Of a stretch of DNA of 5,054 nucleotides, positions 1-5,054 are shown piece by piece. Every line of letters begins with the position of its first letter. Position 1 is the stretch's first letter. The notes under the pieces were generated by a model. The model had not been told where the DNA came from. It worked only from the letters and a program-made list of their open reading frames with translations, and did no database searches. The position numbers and the translations under genes were made by a program. The DNA is from Clostridiales bacterium (lineage in GTDB: Bacteria; Bacillota; Clostridia; Oscillospirales; CAG-272): contig DXYE01000170.1 in NCBI GenBank assembly GCA_019415985.1, positions 1-5,054 of the forward strand, written 5' to 3'.

Positions 1-39
1 CCCTCCATATAGACATTCGCTAACTAATATTTTTTTCAT
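1..39 (-). CDS. Start of a truncated gene, probable DUF523 family protein (thiouracil desulfidase-like)
   Basis: Thirteen codons run from an ATG at 39 to the left edge and read MKKILVSECLYGG. A strong ribosome site (GGAGGT) sits 7 nt upstream. The pattern M-x-K-I-L-V-S-x-C-L-x-G is the usual opening of DUF523 proteins, small cytoplasmic enzymes of about 150 residues (sometimes fused to DUF1722). In that family the cysteine in this motif is one of three ligands of a [4Fe-4S] cluster, and characterised members (TudS) convert thiouracil to uracil. The typical opening has Ala before the Cys where this protein has Glu. The gene follows the hydrolase by 123 nt on the same strand, so it could be the last visible member of the operon or start a separate unit. 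That a gene starts here is well supported; the family call rests on 13 residues only. Confidence 0.6.
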   Translation of the reverse strand, partial: MKKILVSECLYGG

Positions 40-46
40 ATCAATT

Positions 47-52
47 ACCTCC
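47..52 (-). promoter_or_regulatory. Ribosome binding site of the leftmost gene
   Basis: On the minus strand this reads GGAGGT, a near-perfect Shine-Dalgarno sequence, 7 nt before the ATG at 39. It is the main reason to accept the 13-codon fragment at the left edge as a genuine gene start. Confidence 0.8.
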
Positions 53-68
53 GTTATAATACTTACTA

Positions 69-97
69 AGAAAGCCGAGCCACAGACTCGACTTTCT
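69..97 (-). other. Stem-loop (11 bp) in the leader of the leftmost gene
   Basis: Read on the minus strand, AGAAAGTCGAG pairs with CTCGGCTTTCT around a 7-nt loop, giving 11 consecutive pairs including one G-U. On the plus strand the same site has a C-A mismatch, so the structure favours the minus-strand transcript. No run of T follows it, so it is not a standard intrinsic terminator. It ends 16 nt ahead of the GGAGGT ribosome site and could be a processing, stability or translation-control element between the hydrolase and the next gene. Confidence 0.6.
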
Positions 98-99
98 CT

Positions 100-120
100 G
101 CTTCAGATGTTAGCTAAAGC
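100..120 (-). other. Second stem-loop (7 bp), adjacent to the first
   Basis: Read on the minus strand, GCTTTAG pairs with CTGAAGC around a 7-nt loop, seven pairs including one G-U. It lies only 2 nt upstream (in transcription order) of the 11-bp stem-loop. As with that one, the G-U becomes a C-A mismatch on the plus strand, so it would fold better in the minus-strand RNA. Taken alone it is weak; the pairing with its neighbour makes a structured leader plausible. Confidence 0.4.
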
Positions 121-162
121 CATGCATTTTGAATAGATAAAGTATACTTAGAATTTTTGTCA

Positions 163-1425
163 TCAATCTTTATCCGCTGTGAGTACGGCATTCAACATAA
201 TTGTAGCTCCTTCGGTACAATGCTCAACTGACGAAAACTCCGGTTCACAATGGGAAAGACCATTCTTCGACTGAACAAATATCATGGTTGTCGGAAGCAT
301 ATAGGATGCAAACTGTGCGTCATGACCTGCACCTGAGTGAATATACTGATGCTTGATCCCGCTTTCTTCCGCTGCTTTTTTTACATAAGAAACCAACTTT
401 TTGTCCCAATACACAGTATCTCTGTTCCAAGCTTTAACGACTTCGCATCGACAGCCTGCCCATTCTTTTTTCGCACATGACAGCACAACATTCAGCACTT
501 GCTGAAGTGCTTCCGGATTCTCATGACGCGCGTCTATTGAAAAATCAAAGTAATCCGGAACACAGGTATGTACGCATGGATGACAGACAACCTCACCGGT
601 AGTGTAAACAAGTTCCGGAATATTCAGCTTGTCGATTTCCTCATGAATATAGCAAAGCGCTTTAGAAGCTGCTAAAAATGCATCTTGTCGCTTTTGCATC
701 GGAAAAGTACCGGCGTGAACAGTCTGCCCGTAAAACTTTACACGGTAATTGAACATACCGAGTACGCAGTCAACAACACCGATGTCGTTGCCGTTGTCCT
801 CAAGGATTGGTCCCTGCTCAATGTGAGTTTCAAACATGTACAGATATTCATCCGGGGAGAGGCGGTTCTTCTCATCACCTTTAAATCCTGATTTCTCCAA
901 AGCTTCTCCGAAGGTACTTTTGTTATCAATGATGCTCTTAGAATTCAGCATATCCTCTTTTTTGAATTTTACCCGGATTTCCTCGGGCAGATAGTCATAA
1001 CATACGATACCCGAACACATCATTGCCGGAGGATAAAGCGAGCCTTCCTCGTTTGTCCAAATCATGGCGGTAAGAGGATGCTTGTGTGGGATTTTTTGTT
1101 CTGCAACGGTTTCCAGCACCTCCATGGCGGACATAACGCCCAAGATACCGTCATAATTTCCGCCGTTTTTTACCGAATCGACATGCGAGCCCATGACAAT
1201 CCGTTTGGCCGCAGGATCACTGCCGGGAATAGTTGCATACATATTGGCCAGATCATCGGTCACGATTTCCGCACCAATTGCCGTCATTCGCTTTACAAAT
1301 TCTTTTCTTGCCATAATAGCTTCAGCTGACAGTGAGTACCTTGTAATACCGCCGTGTCCCGCATCACCGAACTTTGAAAACGTCTTAATTTTATCTTCCA
1401 TCCTTTTTTCACTGCATTTATACAT
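163..1425 (-). CDS. Zn-dependent M20-family hydrolase, probable N-carbamoyl-beta-alanine amidohydrolase (beta-ureidopropionase)
   Basis: A 420-residue cytoplasmic amidohydrolase of the M20 / HyuC-AllC group that cleaves N-carbamoyl amino acids to the amino acid, CO2 and ammonia using two metal ions. Predicted metal ligands are visible in order: H81 (GSHVDSV), D92 (NYDG), E127 (TNEEG, with E126 as general base), H201 (ETHIEQGP) and H392 (SHCEPE). Substrate-side residues include H237 (VHAGTFPM), R300 (IDAR) and G365-D369 (GAGHD). The dimerisation/lid domain spans about 220-325. The last motif reads S-H-C-E-P-E, so proline is one place later than in the common S-H-x-P-x-E, but the Glu at H+4 is kept. 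The start ATG at 1425 has AAAGGA 9 nt upstream; the in-frame ATG at 1401 lacks a properly spaced site. Beside preA and an omega-type aminotransferase, hydrolysis of N-carbamoyl-beta-alanine (or the thymine analogue) is the best guess. Sequence alone cannot exclude an N-carbamoyl-L-amino acid or allantoate/ureidoglycine substrate. Confidence 0.88.
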   Translation of the reverse strand: MYKCSEKRMEDKIKTFSKFGDAGHGGITRYSLSAEAIMARKEFVKRMTAIGAEIVTDDLANMYATIPGSDPAAKRIVMGSHVDSVKNGGNYDGILGVMSAMEVLETVAEQKIPHKHPLTAMIWTNEEGSLYPPAMMCSGIVCYDYLPEEIRVKFKKEDMLNSKSIIDNKSTFGEALEKSGFKGDEKNRLSPDEYLYMFETHIEQGPILEDNGNDIGVVDCVLGMFNYRVKFYGQTVHAGTFPMQKRQDAFLAASKALCYIHEEIDKLNIPELVYTTGEVVCHPCVHTCVPDYFDFSIDARHENPEALQQVLNVVLSCAKKEWAGCRCEVVKAWNRDTVYWDKKLVSYVKKAAEESGIKHQYIHSGAGHDAQFASYMLPTTMIFVQSKNGLSHCEPEFSSVEHCTEGATIMLNAVLTADKD

Positions 1426-1457
1426 GGAGTATCATCCTTTCAGCTTTTATTAATTTT

Positions 1458-1859
1458 TTAGATCTGTTGCTCAGGTACACGTCGGCAGTTTTCAAGCAAA
1501 TAAATTACATCGTCGCTTTTAACGTAGAACGCCGCCACCTGATGAGCATTTTCTGTTTCAAAAATTAGGACAAAATATCCATCCCAATCGGAAATGGTTA
1601 TCGATCTAATCGGAAATGTAAGCCCGATTTTCTCCCGGAGTATTTCTTTTCCGCGAACAAACCCATATAATATACCATCCCATGGAACATTGAAGCTAAG
1701 CTTTTTCATCGACTTCTTTTTCAACTGAATTTCCAACGGTATCTCTGTCACACCGCCCGGAATATCCCGCTGTGCCTTTGAGATCGTTCGAACAATATCT
1801 GGAGTGATATACTCATACAGGGAAGCATCCCTCATATTCTCATAATGTTTGGGCGCCAC
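1458..1859 (-). CDS. Hypothetical protein between aminotransferase and hydrolase, no recognised family
   Basis: A small soluble protein of about 133 residues that I do not recognise. There is no signal peptide, membrane segment or cysteine cluster; only one Cys is present, near the C-terminus. Composition alternates charged and hydrophobic residues, with a basic run (QLKKKSMKK) in the first half. Short beta-like stretches such as KLSFNVPWDGILYGFV, SITISDWDGYFVLIFE and HQVAAFYV follow, suggesting a compact alpha/beta fold. It starts 20 nt after the aminotransferase stop and ends 32 nt before the hydrolase start, so it is almost certainly in the same operon, and position plus undisturbed frame argue it is real. 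Upstream in-frame starts exist (GTG at 1868, ATG at 1865), but they overlap the ribosome site. GTG at 1859 is preferred because GAGGTGA sits 5 nt ahead of it. An accessory, binding or small catalytic role in pyrimidine or beta-alanine metabolism is possible, but nothing in the sequence specifies one. Confidence 0.75.
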   Translation of the reverse strand: MAPKHYENMRDASLYEYITPDIVRTISKAQRDIPGGVTEIPLEIQLKKKSMKKLSFNVPWDGILYGFVRGKEILREKIGLTFPIRSITISDWDGYFVLIFETENAHQVAAFYVKSDDVIYLLENCRRVPEQQI

Positions 1860-1864
1860 CTTCA

Positions 1865-1871
1865 TCACCTC
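1865..1871 (-). promoter_or_regulatory. Ribosome binding site that decides the start of the small unknown gene
   Basis: The minus strand reads GAGGTGA, a 7-nt match to the 16S anti-Shine-Dalgarno, with 5 nt to GTG at 1859. The upstream candidate starts (GTG at 1868 and ATG at 1865) lie inside this element and so have no properly spaced site. This favours a start three codons later than the longest reading frame. Confidence 0.65.
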
Positions 1872-1879
1872 GCTTCATG

Positions 1880-3202
1880 TTATATCTGCATATCAAGCTC
1901 AGACAGCACCTCGTCAAGCTTGGACATTTCCTCGCGAACCTGTTCTTCTGTAATAATCAGTGGAGGAGAAATCAAGATCATGTTTTCGTGTGAATACGTC
2001 ATAAAGCCTTTTGATTTCAGCTTTCCGATGAGCTTTCCCATAATTCCGTCCGGATCCTTATTGTAAGGAACGAGAGGCTCACGAGTATCTTTGGATTTAA
2101 CCAATTCAACAGCCGAAAAAAGACCGATATACCGAACGTCTCCCACACATTTATGCGAGACTTTAATTGCTTCAAGAACATCGCCCAAGACCTTGCCTGA
2201 TTTATTAACATTCTCAAGAATGTTTACTTCTTTATAATAATTCAGACAGGCAACGCCCGCCGCGCATGCCAGAGGATGACCGCTGTAAGTAAGTCCGCAA
2301 GAAAGAAAATGATCGTCAAAATATTCTGCAATCTTTTTCGACACAACAACACCGCCGAGTTGTACATATCCGCAGGTAACGCCTTTCGCAAAGGACACTA
2401 TATCCGGTTTTACGTCAAAGTTTTCAAATGCAAACATTTTACCGGTTCTGCCGAATCCTGCCATCACCTCATCGCAGATCATCATAATGCCGAAATCATC
2501 ACAAATTTTTCTTATGCCTTTCAGATATCCTTTCGGCGGAATGATCACGCCGTTAGACCCTGTAATTGTTTCTATGACGATAGCGGCAACGCTGTCCGGT
2601 CCTTCATAAATCACCTGTTCGCGAAGTTTAGAGACATAGTAATCGGCCGCCGCCTCTTCTGATTCGAACTGAATTGTTTCTCGGTATAAATACGGATCGA
2701 AAAATTTTATAAATCCCGGCGCGCCCGGCTCAAGGGGATATCGACGCGGCTCACCGGTAAGATTGCCGGCGCCGTAGGTCGAACCGTGATAACTGCGGTA
2801 ACGGGAGAATATCTTCTGTCTGCCGGTAAACATTCTCGCCATTTTGACAGCGTTTTCATTCGCGTCGGCGCCTCCGTTGGTAAAGAACACTTTCCCCATG
2901 TTATCGGGCATGAGTTCAATAATCATTTTTGCAAGCTCCCCACGTGGCTCGCTTCCGTAGGAAGGCGATAGGTAACAGTATTTTTCAGCTTGTTCCTTGA
3001 TTGCATCGATAATCTTGCGGTTACCGTGGCCGACGTTCAAATTCACAAGCTGTGAAGACATATCAGCATAGCGGTTTCCGTCGAAATCGTACATATATAT
3101 GCCCTCAGCTTTTTCAATCGGTAACGGATTTAATCCCTTCTGTTTACTCCAAGATTGCAGACAGTAAGTGGTCTGGTTGTACTTTATTTCATTCGATTTC
3201 AT
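1880..3202 (-). CDS. Class III PLP-dependent aminotransferase, probable beta-alanine (omega-amino acid) transaminase
   Basis: A 440-residue cytoplasmic fold-type I aminotransferase, full length for the family. Visible landmarks are the N-terminal W18 segment and YMYDFDGNRYAD (36-47), the phosphate-binding FTNGGADANENAVKMAR (107-123), RYRSYHGST (134-142) with the ring-stacking Y138-H139, E211, ICDEVMAGFGRTG (242-254) with D244 contacting the pyridine nitrogen, the Schiff-base lysine K273 in SFAKGVTCGY, and T305 in LTYSGHPLACAAG. All key PLP residues are present. The NGGADANE and SRYRSYHG wording is that of the group usually annotated 'aspartate aminotransferase family', which includes omega-amino acid and taurine transaminases. 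Flanked by preA and a carbamoyl-amino acid hydrolase, its likely role is transferring the amine of beta-alanine or beta-aminoisobutyrate to pyruvate or 2-oxoglutarate, giving (methyl)malonate semialdehyde. That substrate is inferred from context. Its ATG overlaps the regulator's TGA (ATGA), and AAGGGG lies 8 nt upstream inside the regulator gene, indicating translational coupling. Confidence 0.88.
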   Translation of the reverse strand: MKSNEIKYNQTTYCLQSWSKQKGLNPLPIEKAEGIYMYDFDGNRYADMSSQLVNLNVGHGNRKIIDAIKEQAEKYCYLSPSYGSEPRGELAKMIIELMPDNMGKVFFTNGGADANENAVKMARMFTGRQKIFSRYRSYHGSTYGAGNLTGEPRRYPLEPGAPGFIKFFDPYLYRETIQFESEEAAADYYVSKLREQVIYEGPDSVAAIVIETITGSNGVIIPPKGYLKGIRKICDDFGIMMICDEVMAGFGRTGKMFAFENFDVKPDIVSFAKGVTCGYVQLGGVVVSKKIAEYFDDHFLSCGLTYSGHPLACAAGVACLNYYKEVNILENVNKSGKVLGDVLEAIKVSHKCVGDVRYIGLFSAVELVKSKDTREPLVPYNKDPDGIMGKLIGKLKSKGFMTYSHENMILISPPLIITEEQVREEMSKLDEVLSELDMQI

Positions 3203-4368
3203 AACAGCTTCCCCTTTTCATTAAGTTTTAGTATTCTGAACGCCAGCGCCATTTTTGCTTTTTCTTCCTCGTTAAGCGTCAGCGCAAAAACCTTCTTGAT
3301 TCTCCCGATTTGATAATTTACTGTATTTCTGTGAACTCCAAGCTTCTCGGAAACAGCGGACACGCTGCAGTCATTATCAATGTAACAATGGAGTAGTCCA
3401 AACAAATTCGTTCCGTTTTCTTCGTCATATTTTTGTATGTCTCCCACAGTATGTTCTACATAGCTCCTGAGTGTTATACTGTCCGTGGCGCAAATCAACT
3501 TATCAATTCCTATATCGCGATACTCCGTAATGTGCTGGTTCTCGACATTTGCATGGAGCAGTGCTGCCGTTGCTTGTGAAAACAAGGCGGATATGTGAAG
3601 AAATCCCGTCATCTCTTCTGAGATTCCAACCGAAAAAGCTATCTCTCCAGCATTCGTGGCTCTTTCCAGCCTTTGGAGCGCCAAATAGAGACTTTCTCTG
3701 TCATATCGCTGCTTAATCAGAATCAGTCTGCCTTTATCCACATACATTACGGTAGGCGAGCCACGCCCCTGAAGAATTCGCCATATTTTTTCATTATTGT
3801 TTTGAACAATACGTTCGGTAGCATGTATGCCACTATGAAAGAACTCAAAAGCAGCTATCAAAAAGGAATCCGTATCGCTGAATCCGGCTTTGCTGAAAAT
3901 ATCATGATATTCCGAAATATAACTTTCATTTGTTATTACACGGCTGAAAGCATCTGCCAGAGACACTTCATTTTTTTGATTTTCTATGATTCTGGAGCAG
4001 AAATCATAAGTGATATCAATAATATGAACCTTCCACGGCAATGTAAAAATCGGAAAATCGTTTTCATCACAATACTTTAGAACATAGTCCGGAATATGAG
4101 AAATATACGGACCGATATTAATTACCACACCGGACGCGTCCCGTTCTTTGAGATTACGAACAAAGGCAGTAAGTCGGTCTTCGCTGCGAATATGTCCGAT
4201 CCCTGTCATAAAAATCAACTCGTTACCATGAAGAAAATCCGGCACTTCCCTATCTTCTACCATATGAACCCATCTGACAGTATTACTCATGCCACCCTTT
4301 CCGGCAACAAGTTCCATTTGATACTTGACATCGCATCCGGCACATAATTTCTCAAGCGTTATAGCCAA
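3199..4368 (-). CDS. PucR family transcriptional regulator
   Basis: A 389-residue cytoplasmic DNA-binding regulator of the PucR/CdaR type. Residues 1-120 match the PucR N-terminal ligand-sensing domain: MAITLEKL at the very start, then VRWVHMVEDREVPDFLHGNELIFMTG in segments (residues 31-56) and VVINIGPYI (81-89). Residues about 165-285 look like the degenerate GGDEF-like middle domain. Residues about 323-381 are the C-terminal PucR helix-turn-helix, with the characteristic VSEKLGVHRNTVNYQIGRI (residues 339-357). The start is TTG at 4368. It is chosen because the PucR domain begins right there and a good ribosome site lies 6 nt upstream; the next in-frame Met, residue 18, would remove conserved sequence. 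It lies between preA and the aminotransferase and overlaps the latter by 4 nt, so it is probably cotranscribed and may control this operon in response to a pyrimidine or a degradation intermediate. PucR of Bacillus controls purine use, but the ligand here cannot be read from sequence. It is shorter than Bacillus PucR (about 530 residues). Confidence 0.9.
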   Translation of the reverse strand: MAITLEKLCAGCDVKYQMELVAGKGGMSNTVRWVHMVEDREVPDFLHGNELIFMTGIGHIRSEDRLTAFVRNLKERDASGVVINIGPYISHIPDYVLKYCDENDFPIFTLPWKVHIIDITYDFCSRIIENQKNEVSLADAFSRVITNESYISEYHDIFSKAGFSDTDSFLIAAFEFFHSGIHATERIVQNNNEKIWRILQGRGSPTVMYVDKGRLILIKQRYDRESLYLALQRLERATNAGEIAFSVGISEEMTGFLHISALFSQATAALLHANVENQHITEYRDIGIDKLICATDSITLRSYVEHTVGDIQKYDEENGTNLFGLLHCYIDNDCSVSAVSEKLGVHRNTVNYQIGRIKKVFALTLNEEEKAKMALAFRILKLNEKGKLL

Positions 4369-4372
4369 TCCG

Positions 4373-4381
4373 CCTCACCCC
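4373..4381 (-). promoter_or_regulatory. Ribosome binding site supporting the TTG start of the PucR regulator
   Basis: The minus strand reads GGGGTGAGG. Its GGTGA core is 6 nt, and its AGG 4 nt, before TTG at 4368. It lies within the 20-nt gap after the preA stop. Together with conservation of the PucR domain from its first residues, it supports TTG rather than the ATG 17 codons later. Confidence 0.65.
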
Positions 4382-4388
4382 TTTTATT

Positions 4389-5054
4389 CTATTTCCTCTT
4401 AGATATCCTTGCTGATACAGAAATTGTTTCTGTCGGGCAAACAAGTCCGCAAAGCTGACAGCCAACGCATTTTTGCGGTTGCATGACTGGTTTTCCGCCT
4501 TTCAGGTATATTGCAGAATGTCCGGCGTCGGCGCAGGACATTTCACATCTTCCGCAGCCAACACATTTGCTGAGGTCAAATTTCGGATAAACTACAGAAC
4601 TGCGATTCAAGCTATCGGTCGAAACAATTTTACTAAGCGCCGCACCTACAAGGGCCCTCACGGAAACGATACCTTTTCGATGCATGTATCGCTTCAAGCC
4701 ATCAGTTAAATCCTCAATAATACGGTATCCGTATTGCATTACCGCTGTTGTCACCTGTACGTTAGAGCAGCCAAGCGTTATAAAATCAAGCGCATCCGAC
4801 CATGTTTCAATCCCTCCCATACCGCTTATCGGAACGCCTTTAAGGGAAGAACACTGTGCCATATCATTAATAAATCGAAGGGCAATCGGTTTAATAGCTT
4901 TACCGGAATAACCAGAAACGGAACTTTTTCCCATAGTAGCCATTCTGGGCGCCAAAGTTTCCGGATCAATTCCCAAAATACTTTTTACTGTATTGATTGC
5001 CGCTAGACCGTCCGCGCCGGCATTTATTGCAGCTATGGCCGGAATTTCCATATT
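4389..5054 (-). CDS. preA: NAD-dependent dihydropyrimidine dehydrogenase subunit PreA, C-terminal part (truncated by window edge)
   Basis: This is the FMN- and Fe-S-containing catalytic subunit that reduces uracil or thymine to the 5,6-dihydro form, the first step of reductive pyrimidine degradation; it normally pairs with the flavoprotein PreT. The reading frame is open to the right edge, so about 221 residues are visible, roughly the C-terminal half of a protein usually near 410 residues. Counting from the first visible Met, residues 1-130 are the end of a dihydroorotate-dehydrogenase-like TIM barrel: GADGLAAINTV, then GYSGKAIKPIAL, then PISGMGGIETW and CSNVQVTTAVM, which form the FMN phosphate site in this family. 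Residues 160-210 are a bacterial 2x[4Fe-4S] ferredoxin domain with two Cx2Cx2Cx3C motifs (C163/C166/C169/C173 and C195/C198/C201/C205). The CVGCGRCEMSC-ADAGH pattern is typical of PreA and the C-terminus of eukaryotic DPD. The substrate-site cysteine loop lies outside the window. The TAG stop is 20 nt ahead of the regulator gene, suggesting one transcript. Family assignment is strong; the reaction direction is inferred from neighbours. Confidence 0.92.
   Translation of the reverse strand, partial: NMEIPAIAAINAGADGLAAINTVKSILGIDPETLAPRMATMGKSSVSGYSGKAIKPIALRFINDMAQCSSLKGVPISGMGGIETWSDALDFITLGCSNVQVTTAVMQYGYRIIEDLTDGLKRYMHRKGIVSVRALVGAALSKIVSTDSLNRSSVVYPKFDLSKCVGCGRCEMSCADAGHSAIYLKGGKPVMQPQKCVGCQLCGLVCPTETISVSARISKRK

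Noticed and set aside
56..61. TATTAT on the minus strand as a -10 box for the leftmost gene
   Set aside because: Transcription would start at about the ribosome binding site, removing it from the mRNA, and no matching -35 box is placed 17 nt upstream.
69..97. Intrinsic terminator ending the operon after the hydrolase
   Set aside because: The stem is good, but no T-run follows it on either strand, so it is reported only as a stem-loop.
140..149. AAGTATACTT palindrome containing TATACT, as promoter or operator ahead of the leftmost gene
   Set aside because: It is a short AT-rich palindrome with only poor -35 candidates at correct spacing; it could occur by chance.
1193..1453. Plus-strand open frame across the start of the hydrolase gene
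   Set aside because: It is antisense to the N-terminus of a well-supported M20 hydrolase, has no recognisable motif and no convincing ribosome site.
2276..2662. 128-codon plus-strand open frame inside the aminotransferase
   Set aside because: It overlaps conserved PLP-enzyme motifs encoded on the other strand and shows no independent coding signal.
3673..4080. 135-codon plus-strand open frame inside the PucR gene
   Set aside because: It mirrors the regulator's coding strand, has no family features and no operon context; it is a shadow frame.

Overview
The window is the minus-strand part of a catabolic operon, most likely from an anaerobic low-to-moderate-GC Firmicute (Clostridia-like). The support for that is strong AGGAGG-type ribosome sites, GTG and TTG starts, very tight gene packing, and an Fe-S pyrimidine dehydrogenase next to a PucR-type regulator. 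Every credible gene reads right to left. No RNA gene, insertion sequence, CRISPR array or phage gene was seen.

In transcription order (high to low coordinates) the window holds six genes. (1) The C-terminal half of PreA, the FMN/Fe-S catalytic subunit of NAD-dependent dihydropyrimidine dehydrogenase, cut by the right edge. (2) A PucR-family transcriptional regulator that starts at TTG. (3) A class III PLP aminotransferase whose ATG overlaps the regulator's TGA. (4) A small unrecognised protein of about 133 residues. (5) A zinc-dependent M20-family N-carbamoyl amino acid hydrolase, by context an N-carbamoyl-beta-alanine amidohydrolase (beta-ureidopropionase). (6) After a 123-nt spacer with two tandem stem-loops, the first 13 codons of a gene cut by the left edge, whose start resembles DUF523-family proteins.

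Together the enzymes fit reductive pyrimidine degradation. PreA reduces uracil or thymine to the dihydropyrimidine. A dihydropyrimidinase, not in the window, would open the ring. The M20 hydrolase would release CO2, ammonia and beta-alanine (or beta-aminoisobutyrate). The aminotransferase would convert that amine to malonate semialdehyde (or its methyl derivative). The PucR protein is the likely local regulator. If the leftmost gene is a DUF523 protein it is notable, because characterised members of that family desulfurise thiouracil to uracil and could feed this pathway. The main unknowns are the small protein between the aminotransferase and the hydrolase, and the stem-loops ahead of the leftmost gene.
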